Origin: Bryopsis sp. KO-2023
Taxonomy: Eukaryota > Chlorophyta > Ulvophyceae > Bryopsidales > Bryopsidaceae
DNA: 64,000 nucleotides
Assembly (NCBI GenBank): GCA_030272585.1
Contig: BSYQ01000012.1
Coordinates: forward strand, 1,984,001 to 2,048,000
Reading direction: 5' to 3'
Made by a program: the position numbers and the translations under genes. Below are positions 54,783 through 64,000 of this stretch, piece after piece. The notes beneath the pieces were generated by a model. The model made no database searches. It was given only the letters and a program-made list of their open reading frames with translations, and had not been told where the DNA came from. Every line of letters begins with the position of its first letter. Within the stretch, counting starts at the first letter, position 1.

Positions 54783-57700
54783 GCTGGAAAAAAAAAAACA
54801 ACTGTTGCCTTCCAGAGTTTCCTGATGCTGTCTTGGAAGTGTGATCCACCTTCAAATTAATTGAAGGGGAGGGAGGGGGTTGAATTGGGGGAAAAAAAAA
54901 GAAAAACAAGAGGTATCTCGTCAACGGAAAGCTGAGTTGGGAGCGAAAAAAAAAAAAAACCTTCCAGAAAGTTCTGTATACATTTCTTGCTGCATGCATG
55001 GTAAATCACCGCTTTGGGTTTTTTTTTCGCGACTAAACTTTTTTTTTCTTACTTTTTTTTGCTTCTGGGCCCCTTAAAATATATATATAACGATACATTG
55101 TCATGAAAGTATTATGAATTAAAGCATATATACGGCTCCGGTCGAATCACATGTATATATCCTTTTCTGGATAAGTTTGTTTGTTTCTCTGTTTTTTTCT
55201 TTTAGTTTCGATGGAAAAAAGAAAAGAAAAATGGCCCAGAAGAAAAGCTTTCCTTTTTTTTCTTTATGTTCGTTTTGCCTCCCTGTTTTGGAGGGAATGC
55301 TCTGTCAGTTTTTCACATCGTTTTCGATGTTTCATAAAGGGGGGGGGGGGGGTGGAAAAAAAAGAGCAGAGTGGGTTTATATCGTGATAGCATGGGGAAG
55401 TTGGCCAGCATGTGGTTAAAAGAAACAAAAGAAAGGGAAAAAAAAATGAAATTGCCCCATCCTGTCAAAAGGGAGGGGATGTAATCATATGCTGACACTT
55501 TTTATATTTCAACCCACCAGAGTGTGCCTTGGTCATGTGCTGGTTCAATGGCAAATGGTTCAATGACAAATGCGAAACGATGAGCAAATTTCTTGGTGGA
55601 AAAGAAAATCATCTTGCATTCTGAAATTGTGAATGTGAAAAGAAGGGGTGGGGGAGGGGGCGAGCCCCCCCCCCTTCCCTTCCTCTACACGACTTTTCGC
55701 TCAAAATCCAATGACGTAATCGTACATGACGTGGCTACCTCGTACAGCTATTCTGCGACCATATGTTTCTGCGAGAGCTGGGACGCCCAGCACAATAAAC
55801 TTCAACGCACGCCAGGTTCCTGTTGGTTCAGCGCATCCATCGCGCATATCGCTTCAACTTCATGTTAGAAATACAATATCGGTTGGGTCGCACTCCTAAT
55901 CCGTAGCCGCGTATTCTCTAACCTTCATTTTGTCTTGTTTTGGGTAAGTGGGTCTTGTGGCGACCCAGCTTGACGACCAGTTTGTCGCGGGTTGTGATTG
56001 TGGCTGGAAAGAGCATGTCAATCCTTCAACGCACAACCATGTTAACCTTAACCTGGAACTCATCGTGAGCAAAGCATTCGCCTTTCTCTTGCTCGAGACT
56101 AGCTGACGACTTTTCAAGTCAACGCCGATCATGCGTACGGTTGTCTTTCTCAGCGAAAAAGGCGATGTCTATGTCCACCCTACCCTGGGGCGTTCTTCCA
56201 TTTTTCCAAGCTCGGTTTCTCAAGAGTTCGATGCAATGTGTGTTTTGTTCGTTCAAAATAACAAGACCTTGTCGATAGAAAACTGTTGGAAGCGGTGGTT
56301 GGTGCTTGCAAAAAGAATTCGGAGCAGTTTGAAACAATGTTCGATTTTTTTTCGCCAAGAATTATGACGAGTGGTTCTGCTGGCTGATTTGTTTCCAAGG
56401 CTAGACAGACCGGTTGCTTTCCAGTTCAAAATTTCTACACGGTTTCGAGTTTTCCCAAAGGCGTAAGAAGAGTCGAGGCATTCTTGTCGAACTGAACAAA
56501 AAATCCTGACATTAGCGTCAAGCGCTCGACACCGCGTAATCAGCTACCGCAGCAAAGGCCGCTTTCCACGTCGAAGCCAGAAGGAAACCCAACCATCCAT
56601 TCAAAATCTTGGTTATCGTTATCTGCGGGTTATCGTTTTTTTTGCATGTGGAGGAAATACAAGCTGTTCGGCAAGGGCACCCTAAGAATCGATCAAGCCA
56701 TTGAGTAAGGGTTTCTCTTTGCAACGATAGGAGTGTGATTTCGAAGGCAGATAGAATGCAGAAAGCGCAACAGTCCATTTTCTTACTTCTCGGAGCTCCT
56801 CTTCCGTTTCTTGCTCCAATTTTCAGCAACGTTGCTGAAAATTGGTTGACCAAAATTGGTTAACCAGTCATACTTAATGTGAAATGTTTTCATGAGCATG
56901 TTTCCTTGCTGGGAGGAGAGCTTTTGTCGGTTTCAAGTTGAGTGTCAAAGAAAACATCTGGAAGTCAAATAAAGGCGATGCTCATCCCCATGGGTGGCCA
57001 CCGATCCGACTGCAAAAACAAAAGTAACAAAAAAAAAACTGGTCTTATGGGCATCAGCAAGTTTCACCTTAGTTTCAGCAACATTTTTTTCTTGTTCAAT
57101 CGTGATTTTTTTTCATTGGCTTTTCTAGTATGTCTTCGAGTTGGTACGACATTTTATGTTTCCTCCCAGCATCTCCTTGGAGTGCCCCTCGTGTTTAAAC
57201 AACCAAACAACCAAACATGATCAATTGTTTGAACGCGACCTGTCTTGAGCCATGAGTCTTGAGCCATCATGTAAGTCGTTCGTTGATCGCCACTTCAAAT
57301 ATTTTGAGGGTCAGCCAGAAAAAAACTGAAAGACCCACCCTTGGAAGAAAAAAATTAAAAATACCATATCCTGGCCCCTTCACAACAGGGGCAGGAAAAA
57401 AGCGATGTGTCAACAGCAAAGGACATATAACCCCAAAGGAGAAAGAGAATCAAAGGTTTATTTTTTTTTTAAATGCCATTTCTCACAATCCGTGTGAAAG
57501 TCTCTCCCAGTCAATCATAGTAACAAAAATAATTTCCACCCATTCACTTCCACTCTGGCAACCTATCCAGCTGGTTTGGTTGAATCTGCAGCTTCACTAA
57601 CACAAACAGATATGTTCCAGTAATTTCCCAGTTGTTTTCCGAGGCGGGGGAGGAGGGAACTTGGTCATGTGTGCTCCTATCAAATTCAAACTTTCTTCAA

Positions 57701-57913
57701 CAGAAAACATATTTCCCTTTGTGTCTGATTTCACAGGCAAGCAGCCTGTCTATTGTTCTTTTTTTTTTGTCTGTTACCCTTTCGTTTCTTTCGTGTCTAT
57801 TGCATTTTTTTGTATCTACCAGCACATCAAGCCCCTCTTGGTTCTTTGGTGGGTTTCAAAACTTGTCACATGAAGTCTAAAAACACAATCGTAATTGTAT
57901 GGACTTTTTTCAG
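54783..57913. other. Gene-poor stretch
   Basis: Poly-A/T, poly-G (55341-55353) and G/C-run DNA (55645-55680). A perfect 30-bp palindrome lies at 56816-56845 (arms CCAATTTTCAGCAAC). Open frames at 56131-56367 and 56518-56853 have plausible composition but no start, splice or domain support. Confidence 0.5.
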
Positions 57914-57990
57914 AGCGCATTCAGCCCGGAAAGCCGGCTTCAAGTGTAAAGGTTGCAAAACATCCATCGCACGAACGTCACAGCCATAAT
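57914..57990 (+). other. Possible exon with half of a PARP-type zinc finger
   Basis: After a GACTTTTTTCAG acceptor the frame reads AHSARKAGFKCKGCKTSIAR, close to the opening of PARP-type zinc fingers (A.S.R..CKGC...I.KG), which bind DNA breaks. The rest of the finger (W/H...C) is not found nearby and the frame stops soon after, so it is a lone exon or a relic. Confidence 0.35.
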
Positions 57991-58555
57991 GCAACGGCAA
58001 TTTTTTTTCTCAAAAATGGCGGCGTTCGTGGCTTTGGTGTCAAACTGAATTCAAAGAGACCAGAGACATGTGTGACTTTCTTGCCGAAAACCAGTATGTG
58101 TGGACTTGGTTGATTTTTTTTTGTTGTAGTGCACTCCACGTGCACGTGCATTATGGACATATACATAGAAATTTGAAGTCATACTTAACTTTTTTATTTT
58201 ACGATGTGTTGTTTCTGTGGTATTCGTGCACACCCATTCCGGGTGATTCAGACGGGTCACCCCTATCTATGTTGCTTGTTTCTTCTTTCTAAGACGCCAT
58301 GCATGCATATTTGCACATGTCATGACCGTGAGTATTCCCAGTCTATGCCTTTTTGGCAATGATGACCCCAGACCGCGCCACCAAACTGCCAACCACAGGA
58401 ATCCATCTAAGCCACCTTTTCCTTTCTTTCTGTGGTCGGCTCCTCCTGTTGCACCCACGAGGTCGCCGTGGCGGCTGATCTTTCGCCACAGTGATCTCTG
58501 TTTGGAAGGGTTGGCTCTCTCTCAGCAGGTCATCATTGCGTTAACGATATTAAAA

Positions 58556-58592
<37 letters not shown>

Positions 58593-59301
58593 TTTCATCT
58601 TATTGCAATCAAGAAATCAGCCTCATCTTTCACACAGAATTGTCGAAGACAACCGTTGCCGTTTGACCCGAATCGACTATTTCCAAAGGTTGCCAGCTTC
58701 AGGTCGTGTTAAAAGATGTTCGATTCCTTGATTTTTCGACAACCCTTATATCTCGGCCACAAATTCGGGTCGACAAATAACATATGTAATTATTGGTTGC
58801 TTGAACACACACCTGTCGGGTCTATATTTTGCTGCTTCCCCTGCAAATTAAAATCTCTTCTGAATTGACGGAAAAACTTTACAAATGTCTTGCAAAAACC
58901 AGATGTGACTGCGCGTGCGCTCCTTCCAACCATGTTGGTGGGGAAAAGCGTAGCGACCTACTGCCATGGCCAAAGAAAAGGTACTGGTTCGAGGGTTGGT
59001 TTCGCGCAAAAAAGCGAATTCGAGTTTCCTCTCCTTTCAGCTCTGGCTTCCAAAAGGCACGACAGGACTGTTTTAAGGTTCTTTTTTCGCATTTGCATTT
59101 AAAACGCTGTTTACCCCACTCTGGACCAGCTTCGCAAAAGCTCCCTTATGCTGTACCCCAGTCCAGGGAAAGATTTCGAACATTTCTAGTAGAGTGTTGG
59201 TCGGTCGCCACACATAGGAGGAGGCCTTTTTATAGCAAAGCTCCAAGACATCTCATTTCCACTTAATACTAAGGTGATTTTTTGTTTTTGTTCTTTTTCT
59301 A
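57991..59301. other. Mostly non-coding stretch
   Basis: Includes a TA-repeat microsatellite (about 58555-58592). An open frame at 58829-59266 with several Cys near its start could include an exon, but I cannot fix its borders. Confidence 0.4.
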
Positions 59302-59639
59302 GCTACAGCCTTGGGCTGACGCTCAGACGGTGGGGCCCCCTTTGATCCGATATTTGAAAGAAAGAAAATACCATGGGGAAGTTACAAGGAAAGATCAGAA
59401 AGACATTGTGGAAGCGTTTTCGGCGCTGCGGGCCCTGAACAAGAGCTGGTACCTGGAAGTGACTGGTTACATTCAAAAACTGAGTGTCTCTGGGGCCCAG
59501 CAGCTGGAGCAGCTTCCCAAGAGCTTGCTGGGATCGCTGGCCCATGTTAAGAGTTTGGCGTTGAAGGAGACAGAAGAATTAGATTTCGACAAAGTGGAGG
59601 CCGATTGGGAGTTGGCTTTCGATGAGCTTTTTGAAAAAG
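59302..59639 (+). CDS. Internal exon of an unknown gene
   Basis: Bounded by a classic TTTTTGTTCTTTTTCTAG acceptor and an AAAAAG|GTACAT donor; 112 codons without a stop in one frame. The product is helical and charged (LIRYLKERKYHGEVTRKDQK; ALRALNKSWYLEVTGYIQKL; FDKVEADWELAFDELFEK). I do not recognise the family. Partner exons should lie on both sides; the downstream side is disturbed by the repeat element at 59969. Confidence 0.55.
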
Positions 59640-59968
59640 GTACATTTCAAAGAATATGTATTAATCATTTTAAATATGATGAGACGTCTTGTTTCCCCTG
59701 TTTTTGAATACGAGAGATCTTATTTTTGCCGCCACAACAAAAGTACTAAAAATATCTGGCTCATTTTCATGCCGGTCACCCTCCAAAAAATATATCTCTT
59801 TATATATCAGAATTGCATCGCACCTCATCCAGGGACAAAGTTTTTTGTCTGTTTTTTTTTGTTTGGAATCATCTGGTTCAAAAAAAAGAAAAGATATGTG
59901 TTTTGTAGCATATATGATACTACAGGGAGCATTCTCAGAAAAAATTGCTGGAACATGTGCTCAACATC

Positions 59969-60393
59969 GTCGGAATGTTTGGAGGCTTCGCTTCCACGGA
60001 AGCACAAGGCGGAAGCGCGCTTCCAAACCGCTTCCTCGGAAGCGGTGCGCTTCCATATGCTTCCGTGGAAGCGACTTCGCTTCCAGCAGCGCTTCCATGG
60101 AAGCGGCCTCGCCTCCAGCAGCGCTTCCATGGAAGCGGCCTCGCCTCCAGCAGCGCTTCCATGGAAGCGGCCTCGCCTCCAGCAGCGCTTCCATGGAAGC
60201 GACCTCGCCTCCAGCAACGCTTCCATGGAAGCGACCTCGCCTCCAGCAGCGCTTCCAACCACGCTTCCACTGGAAGCAAGCGTTTCCATGGTTCAATCCA
60301 TAAAACTCCCCAAACCCTCCAAGAGAATAATTTGTATCCCCTGCACGTGTGCACGTGAAGTGGAGTCACGTGTTCAAATGCACATGTCCGACG
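59969..60393. mobile_element. Transposon end or small non-autonomous element with GGAAGC subterminal repeats
   Basis: Starts CGTCGGAATGTTTGG, almost the same as the terminus of the Plavaka-like element at 5729 (CGTCGGAATTTTGTTG). It is followed by dense GCTTCC/GGAAGC palindromic repeats in the same place where the other element has GCTTGC repeats. A candidate inverted end, ACATGTCCGACG, stops at 60393. The 2-bp flanks differ (AT, AA), so the right border is uncertain. Confidence 0.55.
60085..60244. repeat. Five tandem 32-bp repeats
   Basis: Unit AGCAGCGCTTCCATGGAAGC plus GGCCTCGCCTCC, five near-identical copies, each with a TTCCATGGAA palindrome. This creates long chance ORFs on both strands. 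Confidence 0.9.
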
Positions 60394-61491
60394 AAGGCGC
60401 AGCACTACCAGGTTGGTTGCCCTACTTCGAATTTGGCTTTGGGACGGGGGCGAGGAATTATTCCGGACAAGACGACACGAGGGTGCGGAGAGGTTGCCAC
60501 ACCCAAGCGTACCGCGACTGATGAATACTGTCGTAAATGCATCTATGGAGCCGGAGCCCATTTCGCTCCTGGCGTTGGTGGCGTGGCTGCCGAGCATTTT
60601 GGTGGCCACGTTCCCACCCTGCGAGAATTTGGCTGGGTGCCAGGTGGTATGTCTTGTGTTTTTGGTGTGCAACGTTCAGCCTTCGTTTGATGGTATGTCC
60701 TATACCTGAACAAGTAGCTCTGGGTTGGAATGAGAATAAAATTTCTTAAAGAACCTCTTGCCGGTGAAAAATAAAAAAATGATATGGATTAAAAACAGAG
60801 ATGGAGAGAAAGGGCGTGGAAGACATGATTGCGATGCCTGGATTGATCCGGCTTTGCTTCGGGAAATCAGTGTCACGATATCTGGAAGGAAGGTAAACCA
60901 CAGGAGCAAGGATGAGAAACTTGTGTGTTGTCCAGTTGAAGTCCTGCTTATATTTTCAGGGGAATGGTTTAATGAAAGCAATCTCAGCCAAGGCCTTGAA
61001 CTCAGAGTGAGGTTGACAGTTTCAATAATCCATTGGTCTTGGGCGCTGGATATTGCTGGGCAACAATCTGAACTGGATGGTACATATGCAATGCAGATTG
61101 CAATACTACAATGTGGACAGGAAGAGCTGAAACGGTCGGAGTCTAAATTCCAGAAAGCTCCACAAATGATATCACCATCTCTGGCATTGCGGTGGGTGTA
61201 CTCAAGTCTGATAGTGAGCTCACAATATTTCAGTATTGTAGTTAATTGTTTGAAAGAATTGATGAATCAGAATTGAATAGTGTGGAAGGCACTTATTTGG
61301 TTCGTGTGGATGAGTCACCTTTTGGGAGGTTGGATGCAAGGCGGCTGACCTTGAGTTAGTCAGTTTGTATTAGTGGGGAAGCTTCTGAACACGTGGTTGG
61401 TAATGTGTAGTTGGGATTAGTTGGATTTGGTTCACGTGTGTAACCCCAAACCACGTCGCCTCGACCAATTTTGTCACCTCCAGGGCTAGAG
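60394..61491 (+). other. Coding-like remnants before the LTR element
   Basis: 60517-60656 reads ISLLALVAWLPSILVATFPP, then CENLAGCQ up to a GTGGTATG donor, like a signal-peptide exon. 61165-61350 reads DITISGIAVGVLKSDSELTI, a TAA, then ELNSVEGTYLVRVDESPFGR. These may be pieces of decayed host genes; no complete model. Confidence 0.3.
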
Positions 61492-62152
61492 TGATATCAG
61501 GGGAGGGAATGCTGCTTGAGGCAGTCCCGGACGGATTACGTAGGGCTAGCAGTCACCCCGGGACAGTTCTGCCATGGCAGTTCCGCCACAGTTTAGAAGT
61601 AGCAGTTCAGCTACAGAAATGACTAGGTTGGACGTTCCTAGGGGTTGGTGCTGAGGGAAGGGATTGAGAGTGGTTAGGAAGATCAACTAGGCTTGATGGG
61701 TTAGGTTGTCTTAATCAGTAGGTGGGATCCTAGGCGATCAATGGGACAAGGGTGAGTCAGGCTGCAGCCTATTTAAACGGCTGATCTTAGGGTATTGTAC
61801 TTCTTCTTGGTGTGGATCTTCTTGTGTTTTGTTCGAGTTTGGACCTTTGGACTGTTGTAAGAAAGCTTTTGAGAAGAGACCTGAGTGAAAAGTGCCTTGC
61901 AAGGCCGTGTGATCAAGTTAAAGAGGGGCTGTCCCCACTTCTGCCGTTCCAGTTCTGCAAAAACGCCTCCACAACCGTTAAGTCCAGCTGCAGGGGTGAC
62001 CCCAGCGGTCAGGACGACGCAATTTGTGGTTACACACGTGGTTGTGACGCTGTACAGTTAGTGGAAACGGTTATGGAATGAACGAGTATTTGATGGTCCT
62101 GTGGGTGACCAAAGTTGACTCTTGACGCTGTTGTAAAATTTTGCATTCGACA
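61492..62152 (+). repeat. 5' LTR of a further LTR retrotransposon
   Basis: The right border is firm: ...TTCGACA followed by TGGTTTCGGAGC. The left border TGATATCAGGGG is chosen because it starts with TG and resembles the LTR start of the other family; it could lie further left. TATTTAAA (about 61769) is a TATA-like box. Confidence 0.6.
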
Positions 62153-64000
62153 TGGTTTCGGAGCTCGGCCCTTGGGGCGGGTATCTTTGGTCCGTATTCA
62201 TTCTCTCTCTGATTTTCTCTCAAGCAACCGCTCTCTCATTCGGAAGACGTGCTGGCCTAAAGAAGGATCAGCTCACAATCAAGGAATTCGGAAAGCTGGT
62301 CGAACGGTTAAAAAGCGGCGAGCAGCTCAGTGATGGTGATGCAAAAGCTTTTCGAGAACTCTCAGAGATGACCACACATTCAGAACGAACCCAGGAAAGT
62401 CCGGTTGAGTCCACGGACAGTACAGTTGCGGCGGCGTCAGCAAAAAAGAACAGCACTCGAGCAGACGATTTGGAAACTGCGATAAAACGATCAGGAGTAT
62501 ATGAATTGGTGGTTCTACTTGAGAGAATGTACCGCCAAATGAGGAACGTGGCACGATGGAAGAATACCTCGGCAGGATATGTGCTGGCTATGAGTCTGCT
62601 TCTCAGTTACGCTCTGCATGGAGTGCAACGTATAGGTGGCATCGCGACAAAGATGATGCGATTCTATCGGGAAAGCATGAAGGACTGGAGTTCGGAACAA
62701 AAGACGGACAGAGCGGACTCTACCACTGCCAATATTATCAATCCTGAAGAAATACAAAATCTTTTGGCAAATCTCACTCAGTTGGCTGACTCCTTGGATG
62801 ACCGATTGGAGGAATTGAAATGTATGGAAATCGTTCAGGATGGTATTACTCAATCCCGTCAGTATGGAGGCAGACGAGAACCCCGACCATGGCATGCACA
62901 ACTCAGATGTCACCACTGTCACAACCTCGGACATATCGCACGACATTGCAAAGCTCGCTGGGAGCAAGGAAACACATCTCGAAATGAGGAGAGACCAACG
63001 AAAGCAGTGAGATTCGAACCGGCGACCCCCTCTGCTCCACCCCAAGATTCGGTATCCGCTCTGTGTGAAGCTCTACGTCATCAACTGGAGGCAAAAACTG
63101 TTTTGGAGCAGACAGGACAAACCGGTGCAGGGCCACTCATTCGCAAACAACTGCGAGTCAAAGTGCGATTGAATGGATGGACAAAACTGGAGCAGGCATT
63201 GATCGACAGTGGTTCCGCCATCAACGTACTGCCGCTGAGCCTATGCAGGAAGCACCACGTGACATTAAAAGAAAACTCGCCTATCACCCAAGTCACGGGC
63301 TTCAATGGCAGCAGAGAGGCAGTGGTCGGCATTACGGAGCTTCCAATTGAAGTCGGCCCCTGGAAATCAGTGGAACAATTCATAGTGACTGAAAGGGCCA
63401 GCCACATAATACTAGGCCTCCCCTCACTATCCCACATGAATGTGTCGATAGACTGTGCTCGCGATCGCATAAAGGATGAGGCAGGACGATTTATATCCTG
63501 CGAGGCGGTGTTCGCGGAAGAAAGGATGTGCTCAGCTATTTCCACCACTCCACTCCAGCCAACAGTACAGATCTCGCGGGGTCTACTGGGGAAACGAAAC
63601 AAACCCCTCCTGCTACACCAAAAGCAAAATCGAATAAGGATTCCACTGGGAGCTTCTACAGTCATTGGGCCCTATGAAGTGGTAACCATGTGCCCTCCAG
63701 TGAAGTTGGTTGGAACGGGCATTTCGGGCCTTCTACCTGTTGGCCAAATCCCCAACTTACTGCACACAGTCACATTGGGAACAGAGGGAAGGATACGCCT
63801 TCAACTGTACAATTGCTCAGCCCGAGCACGAATGCTGACAGCTCGCCTGTGTCTGGTCGAAGCTTGTCTATGCCTAGGAACCGAAGTCTCTTTCACGGAT
63901 ACGGAGACGTTGCAGAGCAGCCAGGAAACCACAGACACTCTCCCTAACCCTTCGGACCTCACGTATCACAAGGACAGTTCCGATTGCAACGGGATTCCTC
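62152..64000 (+). CDS. Gag-protease ORF of the third LTR element (3' end off window)
   Basis: Open for over 610 codons to the last base. Early part helical with a hydrophobic segment (YVLAMSLLLSYALHG near residue 145), a CCHC knuckle (CHHCHNLGHIARHC near residue 255), then a retropepsin domain (ALIDSGSAINVLPLS; later IILGLPSL). RT and integrase would follow outside. The first ATG overlaps the LTR end and primer-binding site, so the real start is probably a later ATG. Confidence 0.75.
   Translation, partial: MVSELGPWGGYLWSVFILSLIFSQATALSFGRRAGLKKDQLTIKEFGKLVERLKSGEQLSDGDAKAFRELSEMTTHSERTQESPVESTDSTVAAASAKKNSTRADDLETAIKRSGVYELVVLLERMYRQMRNVARWKNTSAGYVLAMSLLLSYALHGVQRIGGIATKMMRFYRESMKDWSSEQKTDRADSTTANIINPEEIQNLLANLTQLADSLDDRLEELKCMEIVQDGITQSRQYGGRREPRPWHAQLRCHHCHNLGHIARHCKARWEQGNTSRNEERPTKAVRFEPATPSAPPQDSVSALCEALRHQLEAKTVLEQTGQTGAGPLIRKQLRVKVRLNGWTKLEQALIDSGSAINVLPLSLCRKHHVTLKENSPITQVTGFNGSREAVVGITELPIEVGPWKSVEQFIVTERASHIILGLPSLSHMNVSIDCARDRIKDEAGRFISCEAVFAEERMCSAISTTPLQPTVQISRGLLGKRNKPLLLHQKQNRIRIPLGASTVIGPYEVVTMCPPVKLVGTGISGLLPVGQIPNLLHTVTLGTEGRIRLQLYNCSARARMLTARLCLVEACLCLGTEVSFTDTETLQSSQETTDTLPNPSDLTYHKDSSDCNGIP

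Larger units (their letters stand above)
61492..64000 (+). mobile_element. Ty3/gypsy-type element, 5' part (continues beyond window)
   Basis: LTR, primer-binding site at 62153, then an ORF with gag and protease regions open to the window end. Its proteins differ from the chromovirus at 1-23376, so it is another family. The visible part looks whole; its other LTR is outside, so age cannot be judged. Confidence 0.75.

Noticed and set aside
55593-56853. Several 70-110-aa ORFs as host genes
   Set aside because: No splice sites, domains or coherent neighbours; composition alone is not enough.
60085-60244. CRISPR-like array
   Set aside because: Units are contiguous with no variable spacers and each unit is an internal palindrome; the context is eukaryotic.
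59622-60672. ORFs of up to 299 aa on plus and 245 aa on minus
   Set aside because: Produced by the 32-bp tandem repeats; no domain, and both strands are equally open.

Overview
The window is nuclear DNA of a eukaryote with many short spliceosomal introns (GT...AG, long T tracts before the acceptor, GTGAGT/GTAAGT donors). The best host gene (39500-46492) encodes a 999-aa protein whose NT-C2 domain and C-terminal region follow the plant EEIG1/EHBP1-type architecture. With a TMEM42-like gene and chromodomain LTR elements, this points to an alga of the green or wider Archaeplastida lineage. That placement is inference.

Left third (1-26.1 kb): a nest of mobile elements. Two nearly identical Ty3/gypsy chromovirus bodies lie head to tail and share an LTR (LTR 15142-15654; second body and its 3' LTR to 23376). 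The first body is split by an 8,010-bp Plavaka/CMC-like DNA transposon (5729-13738) with CGTCGG termini, GCTTGC-rich subterminal repeats, a four-exon transposase gene on the minus strand, a spliced plus-strand gene, and a minus-strand gene with a PIN-nuclease-like exon. The retroelement array sits in a decayed LINE (23377-25294) whose tail is duplicated in tandem; a second LINE remnant lies in reverse behind it.

Middle (26.4-46.5 kb): an ankyrin-repeat gene with a possible secretion signal, an ankyrin pseudogene, a 565-bp inverted-repeat element with C-rich ends, a gene-poor stretch, then three compact minus-strand genes (a small possibly myristoylated protein, a coiled-coil protein, a TMEM42-like membrane protein). 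The last is divergent from the 14-exon NT-C2 gene on the plus strand. I reconstructed these genes from splice sites; exon lengths and phases close exactly.

Right (46.5-64 kb): repeat-rich DNA with an almost perfect 148-bp inverted duplication of a coding-like segment, two small secreted cysteine-containing proteins (48671-49473 minus, 53635-54782 plus), a small membrane-anchored proline-rich protein with a decayed partial copy nearby, a possible PARP-type zinc-finger exon, and an unassigned exon. A further transposon end (59969) shares the CGTCGG terminus of the Plavaka-like element but carries a different subterminal repeat (GGAAGC). From about 61.5 kb another LTR element begins and runs off the window. 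No rRNA gene, complete tRNA gene or CRISPR array was seen.
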